A DNA stretch of 64,000 nucleotides from Mesobacillus subterraneus. GTDB taxonomy: Bacteria; Bacillota; Bacilli; Bacillales; Cytobacillaceae. The notes beneath the pieces were generated by a model, which had not been told where the DNA came from, did no database searches, and saw only the letters and a list, made by a program, of their open reading frames with translations. Position 1 is the stretch's first letter. Each line of letters starts with the position of its first letter. The DNA lies in contig NZ_RSFW01000020.1 of the NCBI RefSeq assembly GCF_003937825.1, positions 62,001 to 126,000 on the forward strand, in the 5' to 3' direction. Made by a program: the position numbers and the translations under genes. Below, piece by piece: positions 53,001 to 61,467 of the stretch.

Positions 53001-54190
53001 CAGAGAAAAAAACGGTAACCTTCCAGTCGCTGCTGGAAATCTTGATGGTATCGACCCGGCTCGGCCTGACGTCATTCGGCGGACCTGTCGCCCACCTCGG
53101 CTATTTCCATGAAGAATACGTCCGACGAAGAAAGTGGATGGATGAAAAAAGCTATGCCGATCTGGTGGCACTCTGCCAGTTCCTTCCCGGTCCCGCCAGC
53201 AGCCAGGTCGGAATCGGTGTCGGCCTTATGCGCGGGGGCCTGCTTGGCGGACTTATCGCATTCCTCGGCTTCACCCTCCCATCGGTTCTTGCACTCATCA
53301 TTTTTGCCTTGGTCCTCCAGGGATTTGATATTGGTGACGCCGCCTGGATCCACGGTTTAAAAATCGTCGCTGTTGCTGTTGTCGCCCATGCGATTCTGGG
53401 GATGGCGCAGAAGCTGACGCCTGACCTGCCGCGAAAAACAATCGCTTTGTTCGCACTGGCCGTTACCTTGCTGTGGCAAACGGCCTTTACTCAGGTTGGG
53501 GTGATTTTGATTGCAGCTGTTTTAGGATATGTTATTTTTAAATCGCACACCGCTGAGGATGAAAAAAGAATGCATTTCCCGATTTCCAAAGGAGTAGGCT
53601 ATGTCAGCCTCGGGCTTTTTTTCGGCTTGCTTATCCTTCTGCCGGTTTTACGTGAAGCGACGGCCCTGAATTGGATAGCAATGTTTGATAGCTTTTATCG
53701 CTCAGGCTCCCTTGTTTTTGGCGGCGGCCATGTAGTTTTGCCCTTGCTGGAGCGTGAATTCGTGCCGACAGGCTGGCTGAGTGAAGAAGCCTTCCTTGCA
53801 GGATACGGAGCCACCCAGGCCGTGCCAGGCCCACTGTTCACCTTCGCAGCCTATATCGGTGCGATCATCAATGGCTGGCAGGGCGGATTGCTGGCAACGG
53901 CAGCCATCTTCCTGCCTGCGTTCCTGCTGATCCTTGGCACACTGCCATTCTGGGATGCATTAAGACGAAACAGCAAGATCAGCCGCGCGCTGATGGGCGT
54001 CAATGCTGCAGTGGTCGGAATCCTGATTGCAGCCTTCTATCACCCAATTTGGACCAGCTCCATTCTGGCACCGATCGATTTCGTTTTTGCCGCTATTCTG
54101 TTCAGTATGCTCGTATACTGGAAGCTGCCGCCATGGGTCGTTGTACTGACAGGCGCAGTTGGCGGATTGGTTTTGTATATGATTTTTTAA
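52997..54190 (+). CDS. chrA: Chromate transporter ChrA (CHR family, long form)
   Basis: A 397-residue membrane protein with two homologous CHR halves. The N-terminal half has GLTSFGGPVAHLGYFHEEYV and QFLPGPASSQVGIGVGLMRGG. The second repeats the pattern with SGSLVFGGGHVVLPLLEREF and GATQAVPGPLFTFAAYIGAI. ChrA exports chromate by a chromate/proton or sulfate exchange mechanism, but many genomic CHR proteins have untested substrates. AAAGGAGA precedes the ATG. It is the last gene of the padR-fetAB-chrA unit; a terminator follows. Confidence 0.92.
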   Translation: MTEKKTVTFQSLLEILMVSTRLGLTSFGGPVAHLGYFHEEYVRRRKWMDEKSYADLVALCQFLPGPASSQVGIGVGLMRGGLLGGLIAFLGFTLPSVLALIIFALVLQGFDIGDAAWIHGLKIVAVAVVAHAILGMAQKLTPDLPRKTIALFALAVTLLWQTAFTQVGVILIAAVLGYVIFKSHTAEDEKRMHFPISKGVGYVSLGLFFGLLILLPVLREATALNWIAMFDSFYRSGSLVFGGGHVVLPLLEREFVPTGWLSEEAFLAGYGATQAVPGPLFTFAAYIGAIINGWQGGLLATAAIFLPAFLLILGTLPFWDALRRNSKISRALMGVNAAVVGILIAAFYHPIWTSSILAPIDFVFAAILFSMLVYWKLPPWVVVLTGAVGGLVLYMIF

Positions 54191-54210
54191 AAAGGCACGT
54201 ATTTTGTGGA

Positions 54211-54238
54211 CCGGGCAGATAATTTTGCCCGGTTTTTT
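54211..54238 (+). terminator. Terminator after chrA
   Basis: CCGGGCA (54211-54217) pairs with TGCCCGG (54226-54232), followed by TTTTTT (54233-54238). Confidence 0.88.
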
Positions 54239-54300
54239 CGTGATCGGGGCTATTTGGCGCCTGTAAAATGCAAAAACTGCGAGATTTATTTGAGGCTTTT

Positions 54301-54550
54301 GCTTTTTTCGTGGTTGGGTTGGCTTTTTCCCAGGTTGGGGTGGACTTTTTTCACGGTTGGATGGATTTTTTTCACGGTTGGATGGATTTTTTTCACGGTT
54401 GATCGTGTTTTATTAACGGTTGGCAGCTTTTTATTAACGGTTAGCCGGATTTTTTTCACGGTTTGCGGATTTCTGCCCAGTTGAATGCATTTTTCTTCCC
54501 TGTTGGCGGAATTTCTACACGATTAACGCATTTTTCATTCGAAGTTGACT
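54301..54550. repeat. Phased intergenic array E: about ten (C/T)nACGGTTG-like units at ~21-bp period
   Basis: GGTTG-type cores begin at 54312, 54333, 54355, 54376, 54397, 54418, 54439 and 54460. Degenerate units follow at 54479, 54501 and 54543. Most spacings are 21, with 19 or 22 in weak units. Typical unit: TTTTTTCACGGTTGGATGGA. It runs without break into array D, so the two together cover about 370 bases between chrA and iadA. Confidence 0.88.
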
Positions 54551-54570
54551 GGTTCCTTGTCAGCCTGGTG

Positions 54571-54672
54571 CATTTATTCCCCGTTGAGAGCGACTTATTC
54601 CCCGTTGGACTTGTTTTATTCCCCGTTGGCCGAGATATATTCCCCGTTGAGTCCCGTTTATTCCCCGTTGCG
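54571..54672. repeat. Phased intergenic array D: five TTTATTCCCCGTTG cores at 21-bp period
   Basis: ATTCCCCGTT begins at 54576, 54597, 54618, 54639 and 54660, exactly 21 bases apart. It is the same core and period as array C, 21.6 kb away, while the 7-base variable parts differ. It directly continues the register of array E (54543 to 54576 crosses a junction). Confidence 0.92.
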
Positions 54673-54712
54673 TGATTATGGCAGAAAACAGGCCGCTTCC
54701 CGAGTACAGAAG

Positions 54713-54749
54713 ACGCAAAAAAACCTTGGCCATCTCCAGGCCAAGGTTT
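54713..54749 (-). terminator. Terminator of the yfcC-iadA operon
   Basis: AAACCTTGGCC (54721-54731) pairs perfectly with GGCCAAGGTTT (54739-54749), with an A-run at 54717-54723 for leftward transcription. Confidence 0.9.
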
Positions 54750-54755
54750 TCCCTC

Positions 54756-55925
54756 TTATTCAAACGTTCCTTTTACAACAGGAACGCCGTTCTCCACCAT
54801 CACTCTTCCCATCGCAATGACGGTATCAATCTCAAAATCCTCATCAATCAGCACGAGGTCAGCGTCACGGCCTGCTTCAATGCGTCCCTTTTGAGAAAGC
54901 TTTAAAATCGTCGCCGGGTTTTCCGTGATGACCCGAATGGCCAAATCCAGCGGGATTCCCTCAGATAAAACAGCATCCTTCACAGCTTCGTATAAAGAGG
55001 ATACCTGTCCGACCTGCAGCCCGATCAGTTCACCATTTTTATCAAAATCCGGCAGGCTCGCCTGTCCATCTGAGGTGAAGGTAATCTGGCTTATATCCAC
55101 TCCGGCCTCGAGCATTCGCTTCAACCCGACACTGCATTTTACCTCGCCTTCCTCCAGAAACTTCGGAATCGAACTAGTCGTAAAATCGACCCAGCCTCCC
55201 TTTTTCGCATACTCAATCCCTGCCTCGAAAAGATGCGGATTTCGATTAATATGGGTCGGGTAAAATTGCCGGATGGGAATATCCGTGTTTTCTACTACCT
55301 CTTCAATCAGCTTTAGATGGTCGTAGCTGTCCCCGACATGCACATTGACGATGCCACTTTTACTGGCGAGCATGCCGCCAATCCGGGCAGCCGAAGCAAT
55401 CTTCGCAAGTTCTTCAGCAGTCGGCTGGGATGAGCGGTGATCTGCAATCGCGATTTCCCCCGCTCCGATGACCTTATCAATCAAAATAATATCATCTTCT
55501 ATTTTTCCGGTAAGCGTCTTGACCGGCACCTGGTACGAGCCTGTCTGCACGAAGCAGGTGACTCCCTCTTCTTCAAGTCCGCGTGCCTTGGCAATCAAAC
55601 TCGCCATCGTACGAGTGGTTCCGTCTGTCCCAAGGACACCAACAAGCGTAGTAATCCCGGCGGTGGTGGCCTGAGTCAATTGAATCTCAGGGGTCCGAGT
55701 CTTGAACCCGCCTTCCCCGCCACCACCAATCAGATGAACATGGGAATCAATGAAACCCGGGACAACCTTTTTCCCGCTGGCATCAATGACCTTCACGTCC
55801 ACAAAATTTTCAGGAACATCAATCCTGTCCTGAATGAATCCAATTTTATTATCAACGATCAGGACATCCTTTTTTCCAAGGTGATCTGGTGCGTAAATGT
55901 CGCCATTTTTGATTAACGTCAGCAA
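54756..55925 (-). CDS. iadA: Isoaspartyl (beta-aspartyl) dipeptidase IadA
   Basis: A 389-residue amidohydrolase starting at TTG 55925. The zinc motif GFIDSHVHLIGGGGEGG follows a small beta domain. GVLGTDGTTRTMASLIAKARGLEEEG, ADHRSSQPT, the histidine region FYPTHINRNPHLF and TFTSDGQASLPDF (catalytic Asp) agree with the IadA family. It cleaves beta-aspartyl dipeptides produced by protein ageing. It follows a YfcC transporter gene by 30 bases, so the operon probably imports and hydrolyses such dipeptides. Confidence 0.94.
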   Translation of the reverse strand: MLTLIKNGDIYAPDHLGKKDVLIVDNKIGFIQDRIDVPENFVDVKVIDASGKKVVPGFIDSHVHLIGGGGEGGFKTRTPEIQLTQATTAGITTLVGVLGTDGTTRTMASLIAKARGLEEEGVTCFVQTGSYQVPVKTLTGKIEDDIILIDKVIGAGEIAIADHRSSQPTAEELAKIASAARIGGMLASKSGIVNVHVGDSYDHLKLIEEVVENTDIPIRQFYPTHINRNPHLFEAGIEYAKKGGWVDFTTSSIPKFLEEGEVKCSVGLKRMLEAGVDISQITFTSDGQASLPDFDKNGELIGLQVGQVSSLYEAVKDAVLSEGIPLDLAIRVITENPATILKLSQKGRIEAGRDADLVLIDEDFEIDTVIAMGRVMVENGVPVVKGTFE

Positions 55926-55955
55926 GAAGATCCCCCACCTTCATATTTTTCTCCA

Positions 55956-57452
55956 TTATAGACCAATGGTGACAGCAATGATAATAAAGATAATTGATAC
56001 AGCGACCATCAGGAGCATGAATTTCCCTATGAATTTTGCCCAAACGCCCCAGTCGATTCTTGCGGCTCCAAGGGTTCCAATCAATGCAGCAGAGGTCGGA
56101 ACGATGATATTCGTCAAACCATCCCCTAACTGGAAGGCAAGGACTGCCACCTGGCGTGATACCCCTGCAATATCGGCAAGTGGTGCCATTAAAGGCATCG
56201 TCAACGCTGCCTGGCCAGAGCCGGAAACAACAAAGAAATTAAAAATGGATTGGAATAAGTACATAAAAACGGCCGAAACGGATGCTGGAAGGTCGCCAAT
56301 TGCCTGGCCAGCTCCATAAAGCATCGTGTTGAGCACGGATGGTGCATCCGGACTGTCACCACCAAGAATGATAACAATTCCTTTTGCCATCCCGACGACA
56401 AGCGCTGCAGGCAGCAAATCTTTTGCACCATCAATGAACCCGTCCGCGATGTCATTGACTTTCATTTTATTCAATTTAAAAATAACCCCTATGATCCCGG
56501 CAACGAGTCCGATGGTGAAAAATTGAGAAGCAATCTCTGGAATATAGTAAGCATGTTCCACCACTCCCCAAACAATCCAAACTATTCCGGCAACAACCGT
56601 TAAAATAACGAGCGCATGACCTAGCGTGAATTTCACGTTCAAATCCTGGTTTTTCATGTCCTTCCGGAAATAATCGTCACTTCCATAGCTCAGCGACCTT
56701 ACCGGATCCTTTTTGATATTTGCAGCATATCGCCACGTGTAGACGATTCCAATCAGCGTGAACACTGCCCACATGGCCATTCGGAATGGTGATTCGGAAA
56801 GGACTGGCACTCCAGAAATCCCTTGCGCTATAGCAACGCCGAAAGGGTTCATCCAGGATGTTGCAAATCCTATCTGCGTTGCGACATACGTAATCATCAC
56901 ACCTGTGATTGCATCATACCCGAGTGCTACCATTAAAGGCACCAGAATCATCGCGAAAGCAATCGCTTCCTCTCCCATCCCGAAAACGGCGCCGCCGAGC
57001 GAGAACAAGAAAAACATGATCGGAATGATGAGGATTTCCCGACCTTTCGTCTTATCGATGACATTCAAGATTCCTTCCTCGATGGCCCTCGTCCTCATGA
57101 TGATGCCAAATGCACCGCCAATGATGAGGATGAAAGCGACAACTCCGACTGCCGATCCCCATTTGTCACCGGAAACCAGACCTTCAAATACAAAGTTAAG
57201 AAAGCCAGCTTCTCCGCCTGCTTCAAATAACTCCGTCCCTTTATGGACAGGGTTTCCTTGTTCATCTTTAACGATCTGGAAACTCTCCGGATCCAGCACT
57301 GTTTTTGTTTTTTCCTCTCCACCTTCCGTGTAGGTGACGTCCTTCGTTTCGAATTGACCTACCGGCACGAAGTATGTGACCACTGCCGCAAGCATGACAA
57401 CGAAGAACACAATGACGAATGTGTGAGGAACTTTCCATACCTTTTTCTCCAT
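55956..57452 (-). CDS. yfcC: YfcC/DcuC-family transporter
   Basis: A 498-residue membrane protein with about twelve helices of the YfcC family (related to DcuC and C4-dicarboxylate/basic amino-acid antiporters). Typical pieces: VPHTFVIVFFVVMLAAVVTYFVPVGQF at the start, FSLGGAVFGMGEEAIAF, and QIGFATSWMNPFGVAIAQ. A sequence rich in charged residues (~38-80) faces outside between helices 1 and 2. The sigma-54 promoter, the divergent activator and the iadA partner suggest uptake of a beta-aspartyl dipeptide or related amino-acid substrate; this is inference. Confidence 0.85.
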   Translation of the reverse strand: MEKKVWKVPHTFVIVFFVVMLAAVVTYFVPVGQFETKDVTYTEGGEEKTKTVLDPESFQIVKDEQGNPVHKGTELFEAGGEAGFLNFVFEGLVSGDKWGSAVGVVAFILIIGGAFGIIMRTRAIEEGILNVIDKTKGREILIIPIMFFLFSLGGAVFGMGEEAIAFAMILVPLMVALGYDAITGVMITYVATQIGFATSWMNPFGVAIAQGISGVPVLSESPFRMAMWAVFTLIGIVYTWRYAANIKKDPVRSLSYGSDDYFRKDMKNQDLNVKFTLGHALVILTVVAGIVWIVWGVVEHAYYIPEIASQFFTIGLVAGIIGVIFKLNKMKVNDIADGFIDGAKDLLPAALVVGMAKGIVIILGGDSPDAPSVLNTMLYGAGQAIGDLPASVSAVFMYLFQSIFNFFVVSGSGQAALTMPLMAPLADIAGVSRQVAVLAFQLGDGLTNIIVPTSAALIGTLGAARIDWGVWAKFIGKFMLLMVAVSIIFIIIAVTIGL

Positions 57453-57485
57453 GATAAACCTCCCTAACTGTTATATCTAAGTTTT

Positions 57486-57502
57486 TGCAATTTTCATGCC
57501 AA
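57486..57502 (-). promoter_or_regulatory. Sigma-54 (-24/-12) promoter of yfcC-iadA
   Basis: On the minus strand TGGCAT-GAAAA-TTGCA (57501-57486) matches TGGCAC-N5-TTGCA with one mismatch. GG at 57500-57499 and GC at 57488-57487 are 12 bases apart as required. The predicted start is near 57475, 23 bases before the yfcC ATG. The divergent gene encodes a sigma-54 activator. Confidence 0.88.
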
Positions 57503-57545
57503 TATAAAACACCTTATTAATAAAGGTCTCGAGAGTAAACGAAAA

Positions 57546-57571
57546 GGTTAATTGGTTCTAATTGGTTAATT
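57546..57571. promoter_or_regulatory. Candidate upstream activator sequence for the sigma-54 regulator
   Basis: Three tandem GGTT-(CT)-AATT units start at 57546, 57554 and 57564. They lie about 70-95 bases upstream of the predicted sigma-54 start, the usual place for an activator's binding site, and also just before the activator gene itself. Confidence 0.5.
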
Positions 57572-57617
57572 TTAATGGTATTATATTGTTTAAATAAACC
57601 CAAAAGGACCCAATAAA

Positions 57618-59633
57618 ATGAAAAAACAACTCATTCTGCTCGCCGGCACTAAAGAAACTAGGCTCGCATTAATGGAGCAGCTGGAAAACATTCTTGGAAA
57701 CTATGTATCCATCATTAGCTACTCTTCAGAGGAATTTTTGCCCGACAGGCTTTCAGGAGAGATCGTTATTTATTCATCCTATTTGATTGAGGAAGAGGTA
57801 CGGCATATCATTGGTGAGAATTGCGAAGTGGTTGTCGCAGCAAGGACGATCAACCACCAATATATCGACAGGCTATTCAGTCTGCCAGCTGGCACTCATG
57901 TCCTGTATGTTAACGATTTTCCCGAAAGTGTCAATGATTCCATCTACACCCTTAAAGCCCTTGGAATCGATCACTTGCATTATCATCCCTATTTTCCTGG
58001 CAAAGAATACCTTGAATCCATTGAAGTTGCTGTCACTCCGGGAGAGATGGAACTCATTCCCGATTCGATCGCCACAAAAATCAACATTGGAGTCAGGCTG
58101 ATCGATATCCATACAATCTTGAAGATCGTCAACCGCCTCGCCCTTCCGGAAACACTAGGAATTCAGATCGCAGATAAGTATACGCGCAGGATTATTGAAT
58201 TGAGCAAGAAACTTTCCTACTTAAAAGAAGAAGCAGTAAAGCTCAATCAGTACTTAAAGCATGTTGTCGACGGGGTCAATGATGGCATCATGGCCATTGA
58301 TCCTGCTGGACGCATCACGGTGTTCAATGATGTTCTAGAGAAAATCACCGGTATACCGAAAGAAAGGGCATTAAACAGGAAGGTCAGTGAAATTCTCCAT
58401 AATCCGGAGCTCCTTCATTTTTTGTTAAAAGAAACAGAAGAAGAAGTTCCACACCCATTCCTTGTACGGCAAATGAATGTCATGGTCCACCGGGTGCCGA
58501 TTGTCCAGGATAACACGGTGGTCGCCACCTTCAAAAACATGGACGAGACAATTGAAATGGAAAAAGCGGTCAGGCTTGAACTGCAGAAGAAAGGCTATAT
58601 AGCAAAGCATAGCTTCGAAAATATCCTCGGCAAAAGCAAGGCTATCAAAGAAACAAAGAAAATTGCCCGTAAACTGGCAAAGACCCATCTGCCCATTTTG
58701 ATCCAAGGTGAAAGCGGGACGGGAAAAGAATTATTCGCGAGCGCGATCCATATGGCTTCAAGCCGCAAGGTTGCCCCCTATCTTGCAATCAACTGCAATG
58801 CTTTGCCGGAGGACCTTCTCGAAAGCGAATTGTTCGGATATGAAGAAGGATCCTTCACAGGGGCGCGAAAAGGCGGCAAGAAAGGCGTATTCGAGCAGGC
58901 CGATGGCGGAACCCTGTTCCTCGACGAAATTGGCGATATCAGCATGAAGCTCCAGGCAAGGCTTTTGCGTGTTTTGCAAGAACAGGAGATTCGGAGAATA
59001 GGCGGCAATAAGAACATCCCTGTCAATGTCAGGATCATTGCTGCAACTAATAAAAACCTGAAAGAAATGATTGAAAAAGGCGACTTCCGGGAGGATTTGT
59101 ACCATCGTTTGAAAGTGCTTTCCCTGAGTCTGCCTCCGCTCAGGCACCGCAAGGAAGACATTCCCTTGCTGGTTCAGCATTTCATTTTTGAAAGCGATAA
59201 GCCTCATGCTAGGATTGACCATGAAGCCATGGGCAGATTATCAAACATGCCATGGAAGGGAAATATCCGCGAGCTGAAAAACACATTGCTGTACATGCTG
59301 GCCGTTTCTGAGGGCGATAGCATATCCAGCGACGATCTCCCGGTTGACAAGCAGGAAAATCAAAAGCCCACTGAATCGACAGGGTGCATAAAGACAGCAG
59401 AACACAGAACCCTGCTTCAGTGCATAAAAAATCTGAATTTCAGTGGCAAAAGTGCGGGCAGGCCTCAGCTTTGCAAAGAAATGTCCGGGACCCCCCACCC
59501 CCTTACTGAACAGCAAATCCGCCTTCGCCTAAAAGAATTGCAGCAAAGTGGGTTTATCATCAGCCGCCGAGGAAGAAGCGGCACGATGATCACCGAAAAA
59601 GGCCTGGAATGGCTGGAGCCTCCCGAGTTTTAG
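57618..59633 (+). CDS. Sigma-54-dependent transcriptional activator with PAS and winged-helix domains
   Basis: A 671-residue enhancer-binding protein. Residues ~1-190 form an unrecognised N-terminal sensor. A PAS domain (~215-310: YLKHVVDGVNDGIMAIDPAGRITVFND) follows, then the AAA+ domain (~335-565) with QGESGTGKELFASAIH (Walker A), the sigma-54 contact loop GSFTGARKGG (GAFTGA variant) and GGTLFLDEIGDI (Walker B). The C-terminal ~75 residues look like a winged helix (EQQIRLRLKELQQSGFIISRRGRSGTMIT) instead of the usual Fis-type HTH. It diverges from yfcC-iadA, its likely target. Confidence 0.9.
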   Translation: MKKQLILLAGTKETRLALMEQLENILGNYVSIISYSSEEFLPDRLSGEIVIYSSYLIEEEVRHIIGENCEVVVAARTINHQYIDRLFSLPAGTHVLYVNDFPESVNDSIYTLKALGIDHLHYHPYFPGKEYLESIEVAVTPGEMELIPDSIATKINIGVRLIDIHTILKIVNRLALPETLGIQIADKYTRRIIELSKKLSYLKEEAVKLNQYLKHVVDGVNDGIMAIDPAGRITVFNDVLEKITGIPKERALNRKVSEILHNPELLHFLLKETEEEVPHPFLVRQMNVMVHRVPIVQDNTVVATFKNMDETIEMEKAVRLELQKKGYIAKHSFENILGKSKAIKETKKIARKLAKTHLPILIQGESGTGKELFASAIHMASSRKVAPYLAINCNALPEDLLESELFGYEEGSFTGARKGGKKGVFEQADGGTLFLDEIGDISMKLQARLLRVLQEQEIRRIGGNKNIPVNVRIIAATNKNLKEMIEKGDFREDLYHRLKVLSLSLPPLRHRKEDIPLLVQHFIFESDKPHARIDHEAMGRLSNMPWKGNIRELKNTLLYMLAVSEGDSISSDDLPVDKQENQKPTESTGCIKTAEHRTLLQCIKNLNFSGKSAGRPQLCKEMSGTPHPLTEQQIRLRLKELQQSGFIISRRGRSGTMITEKGLEWLEPPEF

Positions 59634-59673
59634 TTTTCTTAACGATTCACAAAGGGACGAGCAAAAAAATTCA

Positions 59674-59703
59674 TTGACACAGGCCCTGTTATCATAATAC
59701 AAT
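59674..59703 (+). promoter_or_regulatory. Promoter of the T-box leader
   Basis: TTGACA (59674-59679), 18 bases, TACAAT (59698-59703). The predicted start is near 59710, just before Stem I of the T-box. Confidence 0.6.
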
Positions 59704-59709
59704 TCCAAG

Positions 59710-59992
59710 AAATACATTTAAGAGCTCACAAAAGAGCCTTATAGAAAAAAAGCGTTGAAAAGAGTCTATTAAGCCGGTCTCCCTGTTTGCAGAGAATCAG
59801 TGGTTGGTGGAAACTGATACAAAGTCCTGGTGAATTTCGTTCTTGGAGCTTTTCCTTTGAAAAAAGGAACGGTTTTGGCCGTTATCCAATTAACTTGAGC
59901 GGGAAGCGGGTTTTTGCTTCCAAATAGGGTGGTACCGCGTGTTCAGCCACGTCCCTATCCAGATTGATGGATAGCGGCGTGGCTTTTTATTT
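59710..59992 (+). ncRNA. T-box riboswitch leader, specifier probably UUC (phenylalanine)
   Basis: The T-box AGGGTGGTACCGCG lies at 59926-59939. It is followed by a terminator hairpin (GCCACG 59946-59951 with CGTGGC 59978-59983, inner CTATCC/GGATAG) and a T-run. Stem I shows the AGAGA bulge and the distal-loop motif GGTTGGTG. Compared with glyQS (GAAN-specifier-R-UUCUU), the sequence GAAT-TTC-G-TTCTT places the specifier at TTC, a Phe codon. Uncharged tRNA-Phe would then switch on the symporter gene. The class is certain; the codon is inferred by hand. Confidence 0.88.
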
Positions 59993-60047
59993 TGTCCGGA
60001 CATCAATCACAAAAGCTGAATCCAGAGAGAAAAAGGGGAGAAACAAC

Positions 60048-61385
60048 ATGGAGAAAGATCAGTGGTCATCGAAGATTGGATTCATTTTAGCGGCTGCCGG
60101 CTCGGCAATCGGGATCGGCGCGATTTGGAAGCTGCCGTATGTCACAGGCGTGAGCGGCGGTGGAGCGTTTTTCCTGATGTTCATTCTGTTTTCATTATTC
60201 ATCGGCCTGCCTTTATTGCTTGCCGAATTCGTCATCGGCCGGAGCACAGGAAAGGAGGCAATCCGGGCGTATCGAGAAATCGCACCTAAAAGCAATTGGT
60301 ACTGGATCGGCATTCTCGGTGTGTTCACCTGCTTTGTTTTGCTCAGCTTTTACAGCGTGGTCGGCGGCTGGATCAGCCTTTATTTTGTAAAAGGAATCAC
60401 TGGCGGGATTGTCGAGGAAGGTGCCAATTACAGCGACCTGTTTGGCCAGACAATCAGCAATTCATGGACTGTCCTTGCTGCACAGGCCGCATTTTTGCTC
60501 ATCACCATTCTTGTTGTCGCCCGCGGCGTGCAATCAGGGATTGAAAAAGCAAGCAAGATCTTGATGCCGGCACTATTCCTATTGTTTGTCATCCTGATTG
60601 TTCGCTCGCTGACACTGGAAAATGCACTTGATGGCGTAAGATTCTTCCTTCAGCCTAATTTTTCAAGCATCACTTCGGAAAGCGTGCTGTTCGCAATGGG
60701 ACAATCGTTCTTCTCGTTGAGCGTCGGCGTTTCGGTCATGGTGACCTACAGTTCGTACTTGCCGAAAAAGGAAAGCATCGTCCAGCCGGCCTTGTCAGTT
60801 GTCGGGATGAACCTATTCATCGCCCTGCTTGCCGGGCTGGCGATCTTCCCGGCGGTCTTTTCACTAGGATTCGAACCTGCGGAAGGTCCTGGTCTTCTGT
60901 TCATCGTACTTCCGGCCGTTTTTGAAAAATTGGTCCTTGGGGAGCTATTCTTGCTGTTGTTCCTGGCATTGTTCTTGTTCGCGACCCTGACTTCGGCTTT
61001 TTCGATGCTTGAAATCGTCGTTGCCACCCTTGCGAAAGGCGACCAGAAAAAGCGGGCGAAATTCGCCTGGATTGCCGGAGGTCTGATTTTTCTGCTCGGA
61101 ATCCCTTCTGCCCTTTCATTTGGCACGATGGCGGATGCAGCGATCTTTGGAAAAAGCATCTTCGACGGAGCTGACTATCTTGTCAGCAACATCCTGATGC
61201 CGCTCGGCGTACTGCTGATCGCCATCTTCGTCCCGCTGAAAATCAAGAAAGAAGTACTGCGCCAGGAACTGCTGCGGGATTCAAAAGGCGGCCACTGGCT
61301 CTTTAACCTCTGGTACAATGTGATGAGGTTTGTCGTCCCGGTCGTCATCATTGTCGTCTTCCTTGATTCATTGGGGATTTTCTAA
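60048..61385 (+). CDS. Sodium:neurotransmitter-symporter (NSS) family amino-acid transporter
   Basis: A 445-residue membrane protein with eleven or twelve helices. The start is typical of NSS proteins: [28 protein letters not shown] (first helix with sodium and substrate site), then [12 protein letters not shown] and [20 protein letters not shown]. The shorter helix 12 region is like LeuT-type bacterial members. ATG 60048 follows AGGGGAG by 7 bases. A T-box upstream implies uptake of the amino acid sensed, probably phenylalanine. The family includes B. subtilis YhdH and YocR. Confidence 0.9.
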   Translation: MEKDQWSSKIGFILAAAGSAIGIGAIWKLPYVTGVSGGGAFFLMFILFSLFIGLPLLLAEFVIGRSTGKEAIRAYREIAPKSNWYWIGILGVFTCFVLLSFYSVVGGWISLYFVKGITGGIVEEGANYSDLFGQTISNSWTVLAAQAAFLLITILVVARGVQSGIEKASKILMPALFLLFVILIVRSLTLENALDGVRFFLQPNFSSITSESVLFAMGQSFFSLSVGVSVMVTYSSYLPKKESIVQPALSVVGMNLFIALLAGLAIFPAVFSLGFEPAEGPGLLFIVLPAVFEKLVLGELFLLLFLALFLFATLTSAFSMLEIVVATLAKGDQKKRAKFAWIAGGLIFLLGIPSALSFGTMADAAIFGKSIFDGADYLVSNILMPLGVLLIAIFVPLKIKKEVLRQELLRDSKGGHWLFNLWYNVMRFVVPVVIIVVFLDSLGIF

Positions 61386-61467
61386 ATCATTAAAACTACC
61401 AACAGTATAATTTTTCCCTTTGATGCAAAACCTCTTAATTAGAAGATTGCATCGGAGGGATTTTTTT

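Noticed and set aside
54206-54905. Aromatic-rich ORFs across arrays E and D
   Set aside because: They are translations of the 21-bp repeats (FFTVGWI, FPVE-type heptads) in several frames at once, without start signals.
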